Below are positions 49,826 to 58,840 of a stretch of 64,000 nt of DNA, piece after piece. Origin of the DNA: Phyllobacteriaceae bacterium (GTDB lineage Bacteria > Pseudomonadota > Alphaproteobacteria > Rhizobiales > Rhizobiaceae); assembly GCA_024742765.1 (NCBI GenBank), contig JANSXT010000013.1, positions 62,001-126,000 of the forward strand. Reading direction: 5' to 3'. The notes under the pieces are model-generated. The model saw only the letters and a program-made list of their open reading frames with translations. It was not told the DNA's origin and ran no database searches. Every line of letters starts with the position of its first letter. Position 1 is the first letter of the stretch. Made by a program: the position numbers and the translations under genes.

Positions 49826-50127
49826 AACGCCGTGCCGCCATCGTTCACGTCACCGACCATGCCGTTATCCGCTACCTGGAGCGCGGTCTTGGCGTCGATG
49901 TGGCCGCGCTGAAACGGCACATCGCGTCCATGGCACAGGATGCGGCCGAGATGGGAGCGGTCGGCCTGAAGGTCGATCGGATCAAGCTGGTGATCTCGCC
50001 GGATCACACCGACGAGACCGGAACACGGCACGTGCACATTCCCACCGTGCTTGAGCGCAACATGCTGGGCGCCATCGCCGATGCCAATGCGCGGCAGAGA
50101 CGTCGCGGGGCGTGCGGCGATGAGTGA
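49822..50127 (+). CDS. Phage protein, unknown function
   Basis: A 101-residue protein, MKRRAAIVHVTDHAVIRYLERGLGVDVAALKRHIASM, resembling small RNA/DNA-binding-like phage proteins with a DHAVIRYLER motif seen between gemA and mor in Mu-like phages. The motif also occurs in phage proteins of unknown role that begin with an ITxHAxxRYxER pattern. It overlaps mor by 8 bases. Confidence 0.65.
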   Translation: MKRRAAIVHVTDHAVIRYLERGLGVDVAALKRHIASMAQDAAEMGAVGLKVDRIKLVISPDHTDETGTRHVHIPTVLERNMLGAIADANARQRRRGACGDE

Positions 50128-50473
50128 CCGGCTGGAAGCGCAACTGCTGTCGCTGCTCGGTGAGGAGGGTTACATCCGGTTGCTCGAGGCGCATGGCGGC
50201 GTCCTGACCTATGTGCCGCACCGGGTCGACCAAACCAAGCTCGCCGATGAGATCGGTCTTGACCACGCGCGTGCGCTGTCGAAGGAATATGGCGGTGACT
50301 ATCTGCAGGTGCCCGTCTCCCGCGCGTTTCGGGCGCACTTTTATCGCCGCACCGGCATGACGCTCAAGCAGATTGCTCGGCGTCTGACGATGAGCGAAAG
50401 CGGCGTATATCGCCTGTTTCGCGAGGCCAAGAAGCGCCGGCACGAGGAACGGCAGTTCTCGCTGTTCGAATAA
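50120..50473 (+). CDS. mor: Mor-family middle transcription activator
   Basis: A 117-residue protein from ATG 50120. The Mor/C family features are an N-terminal dimerisation region and a C-terminal HTH: VPVSRAFRAHFYRRTGMTLKQIARRLTMSESGVYRLFREAKKR. Mor activates the phage middle promoter. The next gap (50474-50554) contains a GCCATTCTAA element and is the natural target. Confidence 0.88.
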   Translation: MSDRLEAQLLSLLGEEGYIRLLEAHGGVLTYVPHRVDQTKLADEIGLDHARALSKEYGGDYLQVPVSRAFRAHFYRRTGMTLKQIARRLTMSESGVYRLFREAKKRRHEERQFSLFE

Positions 50474-50554
50474 GCCGGCTCTGGCCGACGCCATTCTAAT
50501 TGAATTCCGGGATCGCACCTAGCTTCGCGGCCACGCAACGAGGGTCGATCCGCC

Positions 50555-51556
50555 ATGCCGTCACACCTCTATGACACCCGCCTTATCCCCTGGCTCGCAG
50601 GCAATGAAGGCAAGGTCCGGCGATGGTACCGCGATCCGATCGGCGTGCCGACCATCGGCATGGGCTTCACGATGCGATCGCAAGCGTTCAAGCGCTGGTG
50701 GGCCGACAATCGAAAGGGTCAACGGTTCGGCCCAGGAGCCACAATGACCGACGCCGAAATCTACGCGGTCAAGCAGCTGCTGATCGACGAGGAGTACGGG
50801 CCGCCCGTCTGGCGCTTTTTCGAGGATGCGAAGGCATCGGTTTCGCCGCACGCAATGTCGTCGGGCATGGACATGAGCTTCAATGCCGGTCCGGGCTCGC
50901 TGAAGTGGAGCTGGGCGCGGTTTCTGAAGGCCGGCAACATCGCTGAAGCCGCCCGGCGCTTCCGCGTCACCGCGACCAAGGCCGGCGGACGAAGGCTGGC
51001 CGGTCTGGTCCGTCGCCGTCAGGAGGGCTCCGTCATCATGGAGCACAACATCTGGCCGAAGTGGCTCAAGCGTGCGGACAAAACCGTGACGATTGCCGCG
51101 GCGGTTGAGAAGCTGCCGGCCTGGCGGCTGGATGACGACGATCTGCTCGAAGCGGCACGCTGGCTTGAGACGCTCGGTTTCTGGAAGCCGGCCGGCCGGC
51201 ACAATGCCGGGATGCTGCGTTCGTCCAGAGACTTCCGCAAAGCGGTCAGAGCCTTCCAGACGGAGCACCCAAATCTCACCAATGACGGCGTGCTTGGCCG
51301 GGCGACACGCGACCAGATCCAGCGCGTGATGGATCTGCGGCGTGATGCCGGACGCGCCACGTTTTCCGGCGGCGCGACAAGCGCGGCTGGCGGTGCAGAT
51401 ACGGCGACCGGCGCCAACGTTACCGGCTATGGCGACTGGCTGATCTGGGGCGGTCTGCTGATCATCGTCGTCGCCCTGATCTGGTTCGGCTGGCGCTATC
51501 GTGACGAGTTGAGCCTTGGCGCCCGTTCGCTGATCGCCAGAAAGGGGCGCAGCTGA
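50555..51556 (+). CDS. GH24 lysozyme-type endolysin with peptidoglycan-binding domain and C-terminal membrane helix
   Basis: A 333-residue endolysin. The GH24 triad is spaced E-8-D-5-T: E18, D27, T33 in NEGKVRRWYRDPIGVPTIGMG. The catalytic domain spans about 1-165. A predicted peptidoglycan-binding domain follows (RDFRKAVRAFQTEHPNLTNDGVLGRATRDQIQRV, about 222-256), then a glycine/alanine linker and a membrane helix (WLIWGGLLIIVVALIWFGW) near the C-terminus, which would tether the enzyme to the inner membrane. First gene of the lysis module; the next start overlaps its stop. Confidence 0.92.
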   Translation: MPSHLYDTRLIPWLAGNEGKVRRWYRDPIGVPTIGMGFTMRSQAFKRWWADNRKGQRFGPGATMTDAEIYAVKQLLIDEEYGPPVWRFFEDAKASVSPHAMSSGMDMSFNAGPGSLKWSWARFLKAGNIAEAARRFRVTATKAGGRRLAGLVRRRQEGSVIMEHNIWPKWLKRADKTVTIAAAVEKLPAWRLDDDDLLEAARWLETLGFWKPAGRHNAGMLRSSRDFRKAVRAFQTEHPNLTNDGVLGRATRDQIQRVMDLRRDAGRATFSGGATSAAGGADTATGANVTGYGDWLIWGGLLIIVVALIWFGWRYRDELSLGARSLIARKGRS

Positions 51557-52095
51557 TGAGCGCGATCGGGACCATCATTGGCGGCATCGCCGCGGAGATC
51601 GGTGCGACAACCGTCAAGCGACTGATCGAGCAGCGCGCCGGCAAAGGGGCGGCCGAAATCGCCGGGACGGTCATTGATGTCGTCGCCTCCAAGGCCGGGG
51701 TGCCGGCTGCGGAACTGCCCGAACTGGTGAGCACGGATCGCAAGCGTGTCGAGGACGCCGTGATGGCTGCCGAGGCCGATGGACCGGAACTGCTTGAACT
51801 TTGGTCCAAGGGACTTGAGGGACAGTTTGCGCTGATGGAAGCCGAGACGCGCGAGGGCTTCTGGAAGAGCTTCTGGCGCTGGGGCTGGATGTACCTGCTC
51901 GCCATCTTCTGGATCTGGCGGATCGTTATCTTGCCGATCGTGAACGCAAATGCGGTCGTGCCGATCGAGGCCGTCGAGTGGTCGATCCTGCTGACGCTCA
52001 CCGGCTGGTTCATGTCGCTGTACATGGGCGGCCACACGCTGAAGGAGCTCGGCAAGAACGTGGCGGCCTTGGCCCGAGACAGGACGCTTAGATGA
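51556..52095 (+). CDS. Holin-like membrane protein
   Basis: A 179-residue protein with an alpha-helical soluble N-terminus (residues 1-100) and two strong membrane helices near the C-terminus (WMYLLAIFWIWRIVILPIV and WSILLTLTGWFMSLYMGG). This matches phage holin families of the 3TM/HP1-like layout that accompany GH24 lysins. The TGATG-like junctions on both sides show it belongs to the lysis operon. Pore function is inferred. Confidence 0.78.
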   Translation: MSAIGTIIGGIAAEIGATTVKRLIEQRAGKGAAEIAGTVIDVVASKAGVPAAELPELVSTDRKRVEDAVMAAEADGPELLELWSKGLEGQFALMEAETREGFWKSFWRWGWMYLLAIFWIWRIVILPIVNANAVVPIEAVEWSILLTLTGWFMSLYMGGHTLKELGKNVAALARDRTLR

Positions 52096-52538
52096 TCCCG
52101 ACCGCAACGAAGGCGCGGATCGCGGCGTTTTTCGGCCGTAACTGGCACCGGATGGTCGACCTTGTGTTCTTTGATCAGGCGCGGCTCGTTGAGTGGCTGT
52201 CGATGGCGATCCTGTTCGGGTTTGCGTTTGAGACGATGACGCATCCGGAACTGCTCGAGCGCGAAGTCTATCAGCCTTTCAACGAGTGGGGCGCCGGCGT
52301 TTGGGCAACATTGTTGTTCGCCGGCAGCGCTCTGCAGCTTGTCTCGATCCTCCGCAGACACCATGAGCTGCGGTTCGTGGCCCTGATCGTCGGTTTCGCG
52401 TTCTTCGGAACGCTGACGATCGTTTTCGGGTCCTCCGGACTTTCAACAACGGCCACGCGCACCTACGGATGCCTTTGCCTGGCCTGCCTGGTTGCGGGAG
52501 TGTTCGTTCTGTGGACGTCCAATCCCTCGAAGCGCTGA
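52092..52538 (+). CDS. Phage lysis-module membrane protein
   Basis: A 148-residue protein with three or four membrane helices: WLSMAILFGFAFE, VWATLLFAGSALQLVSIL, VALIVGFAFFGTLTIVFG and LCLACLVAGVFVLW. Position directly after the holin-like gene suggests a second holin, antiholin or spanin-related component. I do not recognise its family. Confidence 0.7.
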   Translation: MIPTATKARIAAFFGRNWHRMVDLVFFDQARLVEWLSMAILFGFAFETMTHPELLEREVYQPFNEWGAGVWATLLFAGSALQLVSILRRHHELRFVALIVGFAFFGTLTIVFGSSGLSTTATRTYGCLCLACLVAGVFVLWTSNPSKR

Positions 52539-52897
52539 TGCGCATGCTGGCCGATCAGGCCGGTCCGGTCTTCGCTGGCCTCGGCCTGCTCGGAGCCGCC
52601 CTGTTCTGGGTGCTGCGGTCAATGGGCTGGGCCGGTTCCGGTGAAAGGACGCGCGTTGTCGCATCGGCGCGGCTCGACACGATCGACGACAAGCTGGATG
52701 GCCTGGAAAGCCGGCTCGGCAACATCGAGGCCGATATCGAGGACCGCCCGACGCGGGCAGAGATGCACGAGATACAAACCATGCTGGCGCGGCTGGAGGA
52801 ACGCGCGCAGGCGCGGGCCAATCAGATGGTCGCCATTCAGGCGTCGGTCACCCGTGTCGAGGATTTCCTGATCAGCCTGTCGCGAGGAAGCAAATGA
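52511..52897 (+). CDS. DUF2730-type phage membrane protein
   Basis: About 128 residues from a GTG at 52511, with GGGAG 9-10 bases upstream; an ATG at 52538 coupled to the previous stop by TGATG is the alternative. One membrane helix (VFAGLGLLGAALFWVLRSM) is followed by a long coiled coil (RLDTIDDKLDGLESRLGNIEADIEDRPTRAEMHEIQTMLARLEERAQ). The layout matches DUF2730, found beside lysis and terminase genes of Mu-like phages. Confidence 0.75.
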   Translation: MDVQSLEALMRMLADQAGPVFAGLGLLGAALFWVLRSMGWAGSGERTRVVASARLDTIDDKLDGLESRLGNIEADIEDRPTRAEMHEIQTMLARLEERAQARANQMVAIQASVTRVEDFLISLSRGSK

Positions 52898-53214
52898 ACG
52901 CCGATCAATTCGAAGGCTATGCCGAGCACTATGCTGCCGAGGCTCGCCTGATCATCCTGAAGGCGCTGGCCGACCAGAACGACTATCGGCTCAACGACAA
53001 GATGCTGACCACGGTGTTGCAGCAGTTCGCCATCAACCGTGGCCGCGACTTCACGCGCAACCAGCTGTCCTGGCTGGAGGAGAACGCCAGCGCGGTCAAG
53101 CTGATCCGCGCCGGCACCGCCATTGTGGCGGAGCTGACAGAGGCCGGCCTTGATCACGTCGAGCGTCGCACGGTCCTGCATGGCGTCGCGCGACCTTCGC
53201 CCGCGCGGAGCTAG
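52894..53214 (+). CDS. VpaChn25_0724-like phage protein
   Basis: A 106-residue helical protein: YAEHYAAEARLIILKALADQNDYRLNDKMLTTVLQQFAINRGRDFTRNQLSWLEE. It matches the small winged-helix-like family annotated VpaChn25_0724 that stands just before the small terminase gene in Mu-like phages; may bind DNA. Overlaps its upstream neighbour by 4 bases. Confidence 0.75.
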   Translation: MNADQFEGYAEHYAAEARLIILKALADQNDYRLNDKMLTTVLQQFAINRGRDFTRNQLSWLEENASAVKLIRAGTAIVAELTEAGLDHVERRTVLHGVARPSPARS

Positions 53215-53219
53215 CCGCC

Positions 53220-53789
53220 GTGAGCGCGCGCCGTGGCAGGGGCCGCCTGTCAACGATCGACCAATTGCCGGACGAGGCGCAACCCGCCATCGCCTGGGCG
53301 GTCGAGGAACTGCGCAAACGGGAACGACCGCAGACCGAGATCCTCGCCGAGTTCAACGAACAGCTACGCCAGCTCGGCACAGACCCGATCTCGAAGTCCG
53401 CCTTCAATCGGTACTCCATGATGCTGGCGCAAACGACCCGGCGGATCGAAGAGACGCATCGCATCGTCTCCGCGCTGGGCGAGCGATTGAACGAGGACGC
53501 CTCTGACGATCTGACGATCATGGTCTCCGAGCTCGGCAAGACGCTGGTTTTCGAGCTCCTGCAGGGGGCCGGCGAAGAAGGCTTCTCGCCACGCGACGCA
53601 AAAGAACTGGCCATGGCAGCGCGATCGTTCGCCCAGGCACAGTCGGTCTCGTCGGCGCGGCGGCTCAAACTGGAACAGGAAATGGCCGACAAGGTCGAGG
53701 AGGTTACCGAGGCCGTGGCACGCGAGGCCGGGCTGTCGGAAGAGCGCGCCGCCGAACTGCGCCGGCAGGTCCTGGGGGTGCGGTCATGA
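53220..53789 (+). CDS. DUF3486 protein (Mu gp27-like small terminase)
   Basis: A 189-residue protein starting at GTG 53220. The DUF3486 core is clear: GRGRLSTIDQLPDEAQPAIAWAVEELRKRERPQTEILAEFN and ISKSAFNRYSMMLAQTTRRIEE. It is thought to be the small terminase subunit that recognises phage DNA for headful packaging. It overlaps the large terminase gene by 4 bases. Confidence 0.88.
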   Translation: MSARRGRGRLSTIDQLPDEAQPAIAWAVEELRKRERPQTEILAEFNEQLRQLGTDPISKSAFNRYSMMLAQTTRRIEETHRIVSALGERLNEDASDDLTIMVSELGKTLVFELLQGAGEEGFSPRDAKELAMAARSFAQAQSVSSARRLKLEQEMADKVEEVTEAVAREAGLSEERAAELRRQVLGVRS

Positions 53790-55441
53790 CGGCACACCAC
53801 GCGACAGCCGACACCCGTCCCGTCATCGCGCGCAACCCCGCTACGCTCGGTCCGGACTTCACGCGCGGCAGCGATCTGCCGGACGATCATGATCCGCTCG
53901 CGGCCGGCATCCTGATGGCCCATCAGCTCGACTGGATCGAGGACAAGTCGGACATGAAGGCAGCCGAAAAGGGGCGCCGAACAGGCATCACCTATGCCGA
54001 GGCGCTCGACGACACAATCACGGCGGCCTCGAAGCGATCGGCGGGCGGCGACAACGTGTTCTATATCGGCGACACGAAGGACAAGGGGCGCGAATTCATC
54101 GGCTATGTGGCGCACTTCGCCAAGATCGTCGCCAAGGAGCTCGTAAACATCGAGGAGTTCCTGTTCGAGGACGAGCAGGAAGACGGGTCGACCAGGTTCA
54201 TCTCGGCCTATCGTGTCCGCTTCGCCTCGGGTTTCCGCGTCGAGGCGCTGTCGTCCAACCCGGCCAACATTCGTGGCCTGCAGGGCATCGTCGTCGTGGA
54301 CGAGGCGGCGTTCCATCGCGATGTGCGCGCGGTGATCGACGCGGTGAACGCGCTTCTGATCTGGGGCGGAAAGGTGCGCGTGATCTCGACGCACAATGGC
54401 GTCCTTAACGCCTTCAACGAGCTGATCCAGGAGGCCAAAGCGGGCAAGGTGCCGTTCTCGCTGCATCACATACCGTTCGCCAAAGCCGTCGAGAACGGAC
54501 TTTACCGGCGTGTCTGCCTGATCCGCCAGCGGGAATGGTCGGCAGACGCCGAAGCCGAATGGGAGGCCCGCATCCGCAAGAGCTATGGTGTGCGGGTCGC
54601 GGCGATGCGCCAGGAGCTCGATGCCATCCCGTCGGAGGCTGAAGGCGCGGCCCTGACACGGGTGCAGATCGAGAACGTGATGGTCCCCGGCATTCCGGTT
54701 CTGCGGCTGATCCGCGACGACGACTTCAAGAACGCTCCCAAACAGATGCGCGAGGCCGACATCAGGGATTGGTGCGAGCGAGAACTGGCGCCCATCCTGA
54801 CTGCACTCGACCCGAAGGAGCAGCATGCACTCGGCCAGGACTTCGCACGCACCGGCGACGTATCGGCAATCGTCGTGCCGGCCATTGGCCTCGATCTGAT
54901 CCGGCGCGTCCGCTTTGTTCTCGAGATGCGCAACATCCCCTTCGAGCAACAGCGCCAGATTGTGTTCTACATCATTCGCCGCCTGCCACGCTTTCTGGCA
55001 GGCGCGCTCGATGCTGGCGGCAACGGCGCCTATCTGGCCGAGGTTACGGCGCAGGAATTCGGTGAACGCATCCATGAGGTGAAGTTCACGCCGGAGTGGT
55101 ATCGCCTCGAGATGCCACCCTATCAGTCCGCCTTTGCCGATGAGGATATCGTTCTGCCGAAGGACGACGACGTGCTGCGCGATCACCAGGCGCTACAGTA
55201 CACCAACGGCTATATTCGTGTGCCCGAGGATTTCCGTTTCAAGGGTAGCGACGGCCTGGACCGGCACGGCGACACGGCGATCGCCGGGGCGCTGGCCTGG
55301 TTCGCATCGCGCCAGTCGCCGAAATTCGAGTACGGCTATGAAAGCGCGGTCGATCGCGTTGCCAGGAACCGGCGCCAGTCTTCGCGTGACCGCGACCGAC
55401 GGGCGCGCACGATCGACCCTGATCTGCGCGGGAGCTTGTGA
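53786..55441 (+). CDS. Terminase large subunit (Mu gp28-like)
   Basis: A 551-residue packaging motor. The Walker A-like KGRRTGITYAEALDD and Walker B GIVVVDEAAF lie in the ATPase half; a motif III-like VISTHNG follows. The C-terminal half is RNase H-like nuclease, beginning at LGQDFARTGDVSAIVVPAI with the first metal-binding aspartate, and a later DAGGNGAYLAE segment. It cuts concatemeric or integrated phage DNA and drives it into the capsid. Confidence 0.94.
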   Translation: MTAHHATADTRPVIARNPATLGPDFTRGSDLPDDHDPLAAGILMAHQLDWIEDKSDMKAAEKGRRTGITYAEALDDTITAASKRSAGGDNVFYIGDTKDKGREFIGYVAHFAKIVAKELVNIEEFLFEDEQEDGSTRFISAYRVRFASGFRVEALSSNPANIRGLQGIVVVDEAAFHRDVRAVIDAVNALLIWGGKVRVISTHNGVLNAFNELIQEAKAGKVPFSLHHIPFAKAVENGLYRRVCLIRQREWSADAEAEWEARIRKSYGVRVAAMRQELDAIPSEAEGAALTRVQIENVMVPGIPVLRLIRDDDFKNAPKQMREADIRDWCERELAPILTALDPKEQHALGQDFARTGDVSAIVVPAIGLDLIRRVRFVLEMRNIPFEQQRQIVFYIIRRLPRFLAGALDAGGNGAYLAEVTAQEFGERIHEVKFTPEWYRLEMPPYQSAFADEDIVLPKDDDVLRDHQALQYTNGYIRVPEDFRFKGSDGLDRHGDTAIAGALAWFASRQSPKFEYGYESAVDRVARNRRQSSRDRDRRARTIDPDLRGSL

Positions 55442-55443
55442 CC

Positions 55444-57039
55444 ATGGCCAAGACCTTCACCGAGCTGATGCGCATCAAGAGCCCTCGCGATGCAGGCGGC
55501 ATGGCGGTTCCGCCCAAAACACTGACCACCGAAGTCGCAACGCCAACGGTCGGTGCAGTTCGCCAGCCGATTTCCGGCCATCCGGCCGAAGGACTGACAC
55601 CAGCGCGCCTCGCCATGATCCACCGCGCGGCTGCAACCGGTGATCCGGAACTCTACTTCGAGCTGGCGGAGGACATCGAGGAGCGCGATCTGCATTATGC
55701 AGGCGTGATGGCGACGCGCAAACGATCGGTCGCGCAACTGCCGATCACGGTGACCGAGGCAAGCGACAGCCCGGAGCACAAGAAACACGCCCAGTTCGTC
55801 CGCGACTGGATCGCAGAGGGCATTCTTGAAGACGCGCTGTTCGACATGCTCGATGCCATCGGCAAGGGCATGTCAGTCCTGGAGATCGACTGGGTCAGCC
55901 GGCATGGCCACTGGCATCCGGGCCGTTTCCTCTATCGGCCGCAGCGCTGGTTCACGTTCGACCGCGAGGATGGCGAGACGGTGCTCCTTCGAGAGGGCGC
56001 GACGGGCGTGCCTTTGGCCGGGCACAAGTTCCTGATACACCGCCACCCTTCGAAGTCCGGGCTCACCGTGCGGTCCGGGCTTGCGCGCGTCGCCAGCTGG
56101 GCCTGGATGTACAAGCAGTTCACGCTCAAGGACTGGGCGATCTTCTGCCAGAACTATGGTCAGCCTATCCGGCTCGGCCGTTACGACGGCAACGCCAACG
56201 AGGAGGACAAGGCCATCCTGTGGCGGGCGGTCTCGCAGATCGCGGGCGACTGCGCGGCCATAGTGCCTGACGGCATGTCGATCGAGTTCGTCAGCGTCAC
56301 CGACAAGAGCTCGACATCGGATCTCTACGAGAAGCGGGCCGACTGGTTCGATCGACAGATTTCGAAGGCGGTGCTCGGCCAGACGACGACCACCGACGCC
56401 GTGTCCGGCGGCCATGCGGTGGCCAAGGAACATCGCCTCGTCCAGGAAGACATCGAGCGGTCAGACGCCAAGATGATCTCGGGTACGGTCAACATGCAGC
56501 TCGTGCCCAATCTGATTGCCTTCAACTTCGGACCCCAGGATCACTATCCGCGCGTCCGGATCGGACGGCCTGACGAAGTGCCGCTCGGCGAGTTCAGCAC
56601 GGCGTTCGCCGCGCTGGCGCCGCTCGGGCTGACGGCGCCCGCCGGATGGATGCGCGATCGCATGGGCATTCCGGCACCCGACGACAATGACGAGCTGATC
56701 GGTGGCGGTCCCGCGTCCGGCGCGGCCGAACCTGAAGGCATCGCCAACGCATCAGCCCGATTGCTGCTTTCCCGTCACCGTGCCGATCCGGCCGACGCCG
56801 ATGTGGCGCGCCTGTCAGACCGGCTGCAGCGCGATGCGGCCGGCGCTCTGGCCGGGCTGACCGACGAAGTACGCTCGATCCTGACGCAGGCACGTACGCT
56901 CCAGGAGGCGGCCGACGGGCTCGCCGCGCTCGATCTCGACCCGACGCAGTTGTCGATCGCGATGGCGCGCGGCATGGCGCTGGCGCATCTGGCCGGCCAG
57001 GCCAGCCTTGTCGACGATCTGGAAGCGAAACGGCGATGA
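55444..57039 (+). CDS. DUF935 portal protein (Mu gp29-like)
   Basis: A 531-residue portal. I prefer the ATG at 55444, 9 bases after GGGAG, over the GTG at 55438. Landmarks are YFELAEDIEERDLHYAGVMATRKRSV, the IDWVSRHGHWHPGRFLYRPQRWFTFD block, LKDWAIFCQNYGQPIRLGRYDG and QTTTTDAVSGGHAVAKEHR. It forms the twelve-fold ring at the capsid vertex through which DNA passes. A tiny frame overlaps its end. Confidence 0.94.
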   Translation: MAKTFTELMRIKSPRDAGGMAVPPKTLTTEVATPTVGAVRQPISGHPAEGLTPARLAMIHRAAATGDPELYFELAEDIEERDLHYAGVMATRKRSVAQLPITVTEASDSPEHKKHAQFVRDWIAEGILEDALFDMLDAIGKGMSVLEIDWVSRHGHWHPGRFLYRPQRWFTFDREDGETVLLREGATGVPLAGHKFLIHRHPSKSGLTVRSGLARVASWAWMYKQFTLKDWAIFCQNYGQPIRLGRYDGNANEEDKAILWRAVSQIAGDCAAIVPDGMSIEFVSVTDKSSTSDLYEKRADWFDRQISKAVLGQTTTTDAVSGGHAVAKEHRLVQEDIERSDAKMISGTVNMQLVPNLIAFNFGPQDHYPRVRIGRPDEVPLGEFSTAFAALAPLGLTAPAGWMRDRMGIPAPDDNDELIGGGPASGAAEPEGIANASARLLLSRHRADPADADVARLSDRLQRDAAGALAGLTDEVRSILTQARTLQEAADGLAALDLDPTQLSIAMARGMALAHLAGQASLVDDLEAKRR

Positions 57040-57158
57040 CGCGTCACAAGCCCGCACAGGCGCGCGAGGTCAATCCGGGGCCGAAGTGCCCGCCAGTCCC
57101 GCGACCCCCTTCCAGACCCCCTTTCAGAGCTTCCAATCGCCCGTTTGGAGGCGCTTGA
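57036..57158 (+). CDS. Tiny proline-rich frame between portal and minor head genes
   Basis: A 40-codon frame starting in an ATGA overlap with the portal stop and ending 3 bases before the next gene's ATG. Its product is proline- and arginine-rich and has no recognised domain. It may serve only to carry ribosomes to the next start, which has a GGAGG 12 bases upstream. Confidence 0.35.
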   Translation: MTRHKPAQAREVNPGPKCPPVPRPPSRPPFRASNRPFGGA

Positions 57159-57161
57159 GCG

Positions 57162-58241
57162 ATGGCGATGGACGAGACCGTCGAGAACCTCCCTTTCGCA
57201 GAGGCCGTCGACTTCTTCCGCGAGAAGGCCAATGTGCCGACCGAAAGCTGGCTGGATGTGCAAGGCGCGGCACACAGCCATGCTTTTTCGGTTGCGGGTG
57301 CAGCATCGGATGCGCTGGTCGCGGACTTCCGTGCGGAGATCGACAAGGCGCTGGCTGAAGGCACGACGCTGGATGAGTTTCGCGCTGCGTTCGATGACAT
57401 CGTCGCCAAACATGGCTGGGAGCACACCGGCCATCGCGACTGGCGGGCGCGGGTAATCTACGAGACCAACATGCGCACCGCTTATGCCGCTGGACGCTAT
57501 GCGCAGCTGACGTTGCCGGAGACGCTGGCGGTCTGGCCCTATTGGCAATACAACCATTCGGGCGCCGTCCATCCCCGCCGCGATCATCTGTCCTGGGACG
57601 GGCTCACGATCCGTGCCGACGACCCCTTCTGGGATGTGGCCTATCCTCCCAACGGGTTCGGATGCGGCTGCTTCGTCATACCGGCCGACGATGCCGATCT
57701 GGATCGCCAGGGCAAGGACCGCCCGGATCGCGCGCCCGACCTTGCCCAACCCGGTGGCGGTTCGCGAGGCGTCGATCAGAGCTTCGACTACAATCCGGGT
57801 CGTGCCTGGCTGTCGGGCGGCCGGCCCGGCGAAAGCCTGGCAACGGGTGCGATGATGGATGCATTCGAGCGGGCGGCTGTGGACGGCTCGGTCTCGGCCC
57901 GTGCTTCACTGCCGATCGCTGACCCAGGCGATGCACTGCGCGGCGTGCTGGGACTGGAGCCCGGCGCCTTTGCCCGGGTGAGTGCCCAGACCATCCGGGA
58001 CCATCTGGCACTGCGAGATCACGGCGTCGGCTTCTATGCCCGGGCGGCAGTTACTGCACTGGATGCGGGCATTCGGCGTTCGCCCCGTGGCCTCCTGTCG
58101 GCGATCGTGACGATCGAAGGCAAGCCACACATGGTCGGCTTCAAGCGCACCCGTAACGCCGAATTCCTGGTCACGACCGTGCATCGCGCGCGTCCCAAAC
58201 AGGTCTCGAAGGTGCTTGGCTGGCCGTTGGTGAGGGAATAA
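57162..58241 (+). CDS. Phage head morphogenesis protein (Mu gp30/SPP1 gp7-like)
   Basis: A 359-residue minor head protein. The SPP1 gp7-type core runs from about 70 to 200: WRARVIYETNMRTAYAAGRYAQ, the YWQYNHSGAVHPRRDHLSWDGL block and FWDVAYPPNGFGCGCFVIP with its paired cysteines. The C-terminal 110 residues (SAQTIRDHLALRDHGVGFYARAAV.., HMVGFKRTRNAEFLVTTVHRARPKQVSKVL) form a separate domain reminiscent of phage-associated barnase/ColE5-type nuclease (PBECR) modules; that part is tentative. Confidence 0.88.
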   Translation: MAMDETVENLPFAEAVDFFREKANVPTESWLDVQGAAHSHAFSVAGAASDALVADFRAEIDKALAEGTTLDEFRAAFDDIVAKHGWEHTGHRDWRARVIYETNMRTAYAAGRYAQLTLPETLAVWPYWQYNHSGAVHPRRDHLSWDGLTIRADDPFWDVAYPPNGFGCGCFVIPADDADLDRQGKDRPDRAPDLAQPGGGSRGVDQSFDYNPGRAWLSGGRPGESLATGAMMDAFERAAVDGSVSARASLPIADPGDALRGVLGLEPGAFARVSAQTIRDHLALRDHGVGFYARAAVTALDAGIRRSPRGLLSAIVTIEGKPHMVGFKRTRNAEFLVTTVHRARPKQVSKVLGWPLVRE

Positions 58242-58339
58242 ACGCGCCGCGGGGCCGGAGAGGAACCCCGTCTAGGGCGATCCGAATATGGCTCGGCGCG
58301 CTCTCGACAAGATAGGCGGGCCGGCGGTAAACGTCAAAC

Positions 58340-58840
58340 ATGGCCGGGATCACGCTGACCGTCACACTCGAGGACCGCGCCGTGCGCGAACGCTTCGCGC
58401 GGGTCGAGCGGGCAATGGGCAACACCAAACCTGTGATGGACGCGATTGGCACCGGCCTGGTGCGGTCCACACAGCGCCGTTTCGTCACCCAGACCGATCC
58501 TGACGGCGGCGCCTGGACGGCGCTCAATCCCGTTTACGCGGCCACGAAGCGCAATGCCCGCATCCTCACCGAGAGCGGGGGCCTTCGCGACAGCGTAACC
58601 CATGCGGCGGGCCGGGACACGGCGCGCATCGGCTCCAACAAGGTCCATGCGGCCATCCACCAGCGCGGCGGAACGATCAAGGCCAAGGGCGGCGGCCGGC
58701 TTGCGTTCCGCATGGGCGATGCGCTGGTCCGGCCAACCTCGGTCGAGATCCCCGCGCGGCCCTATCTGGGCATCAATGCCGACGATGAGCGCATGATCGA
58801 AGGCGTCGTTGACGGGTTCCTGCGCCGGGCCACCCGCTAG
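58340..58840 (+). CDS. Phage virion morphogenesis protein (Mu gpG/gp31-like)
   Basis: A 166-residue protein of the phage_tail_S/virion morphogenesis family: GTGLVRSTQRRFVTQTDPDGGAWTALNPVYAATKR, ILTESGGLRDSVTHAAGRDTARIGSNKVHAAIHQRGGTIKAK and the C-terminal IPARPYLGINADDE. In Mu, gpG is involved in head-tail joining. It begins 98 bases after gp30. Confidence 0.9.
   Translation: MAGITLTVTLEDRAVRERFARVERAMGNTKPVMDAIGTGLVRSTQRRFVTQTDPDGGAWTALNPVYAATKRNARILTESGGLRDSVTHAAGRDTARIGSNKVHAAIHQRGGTIKAKGGGRLAFRMGDALVRPTSVEIPARPYLGINADDERMIEGVVDGFLRRATR

Noticed and set aside
53096-55186. Very long minus-strand open frame (696 codons) opposite the terminase genes
   Set aside because: It is the antisense shadow of two clear phage genes in high-GC DNA, has no ribosome binding site and shows low-complexity arginine/valine-rich sequence without a domain.
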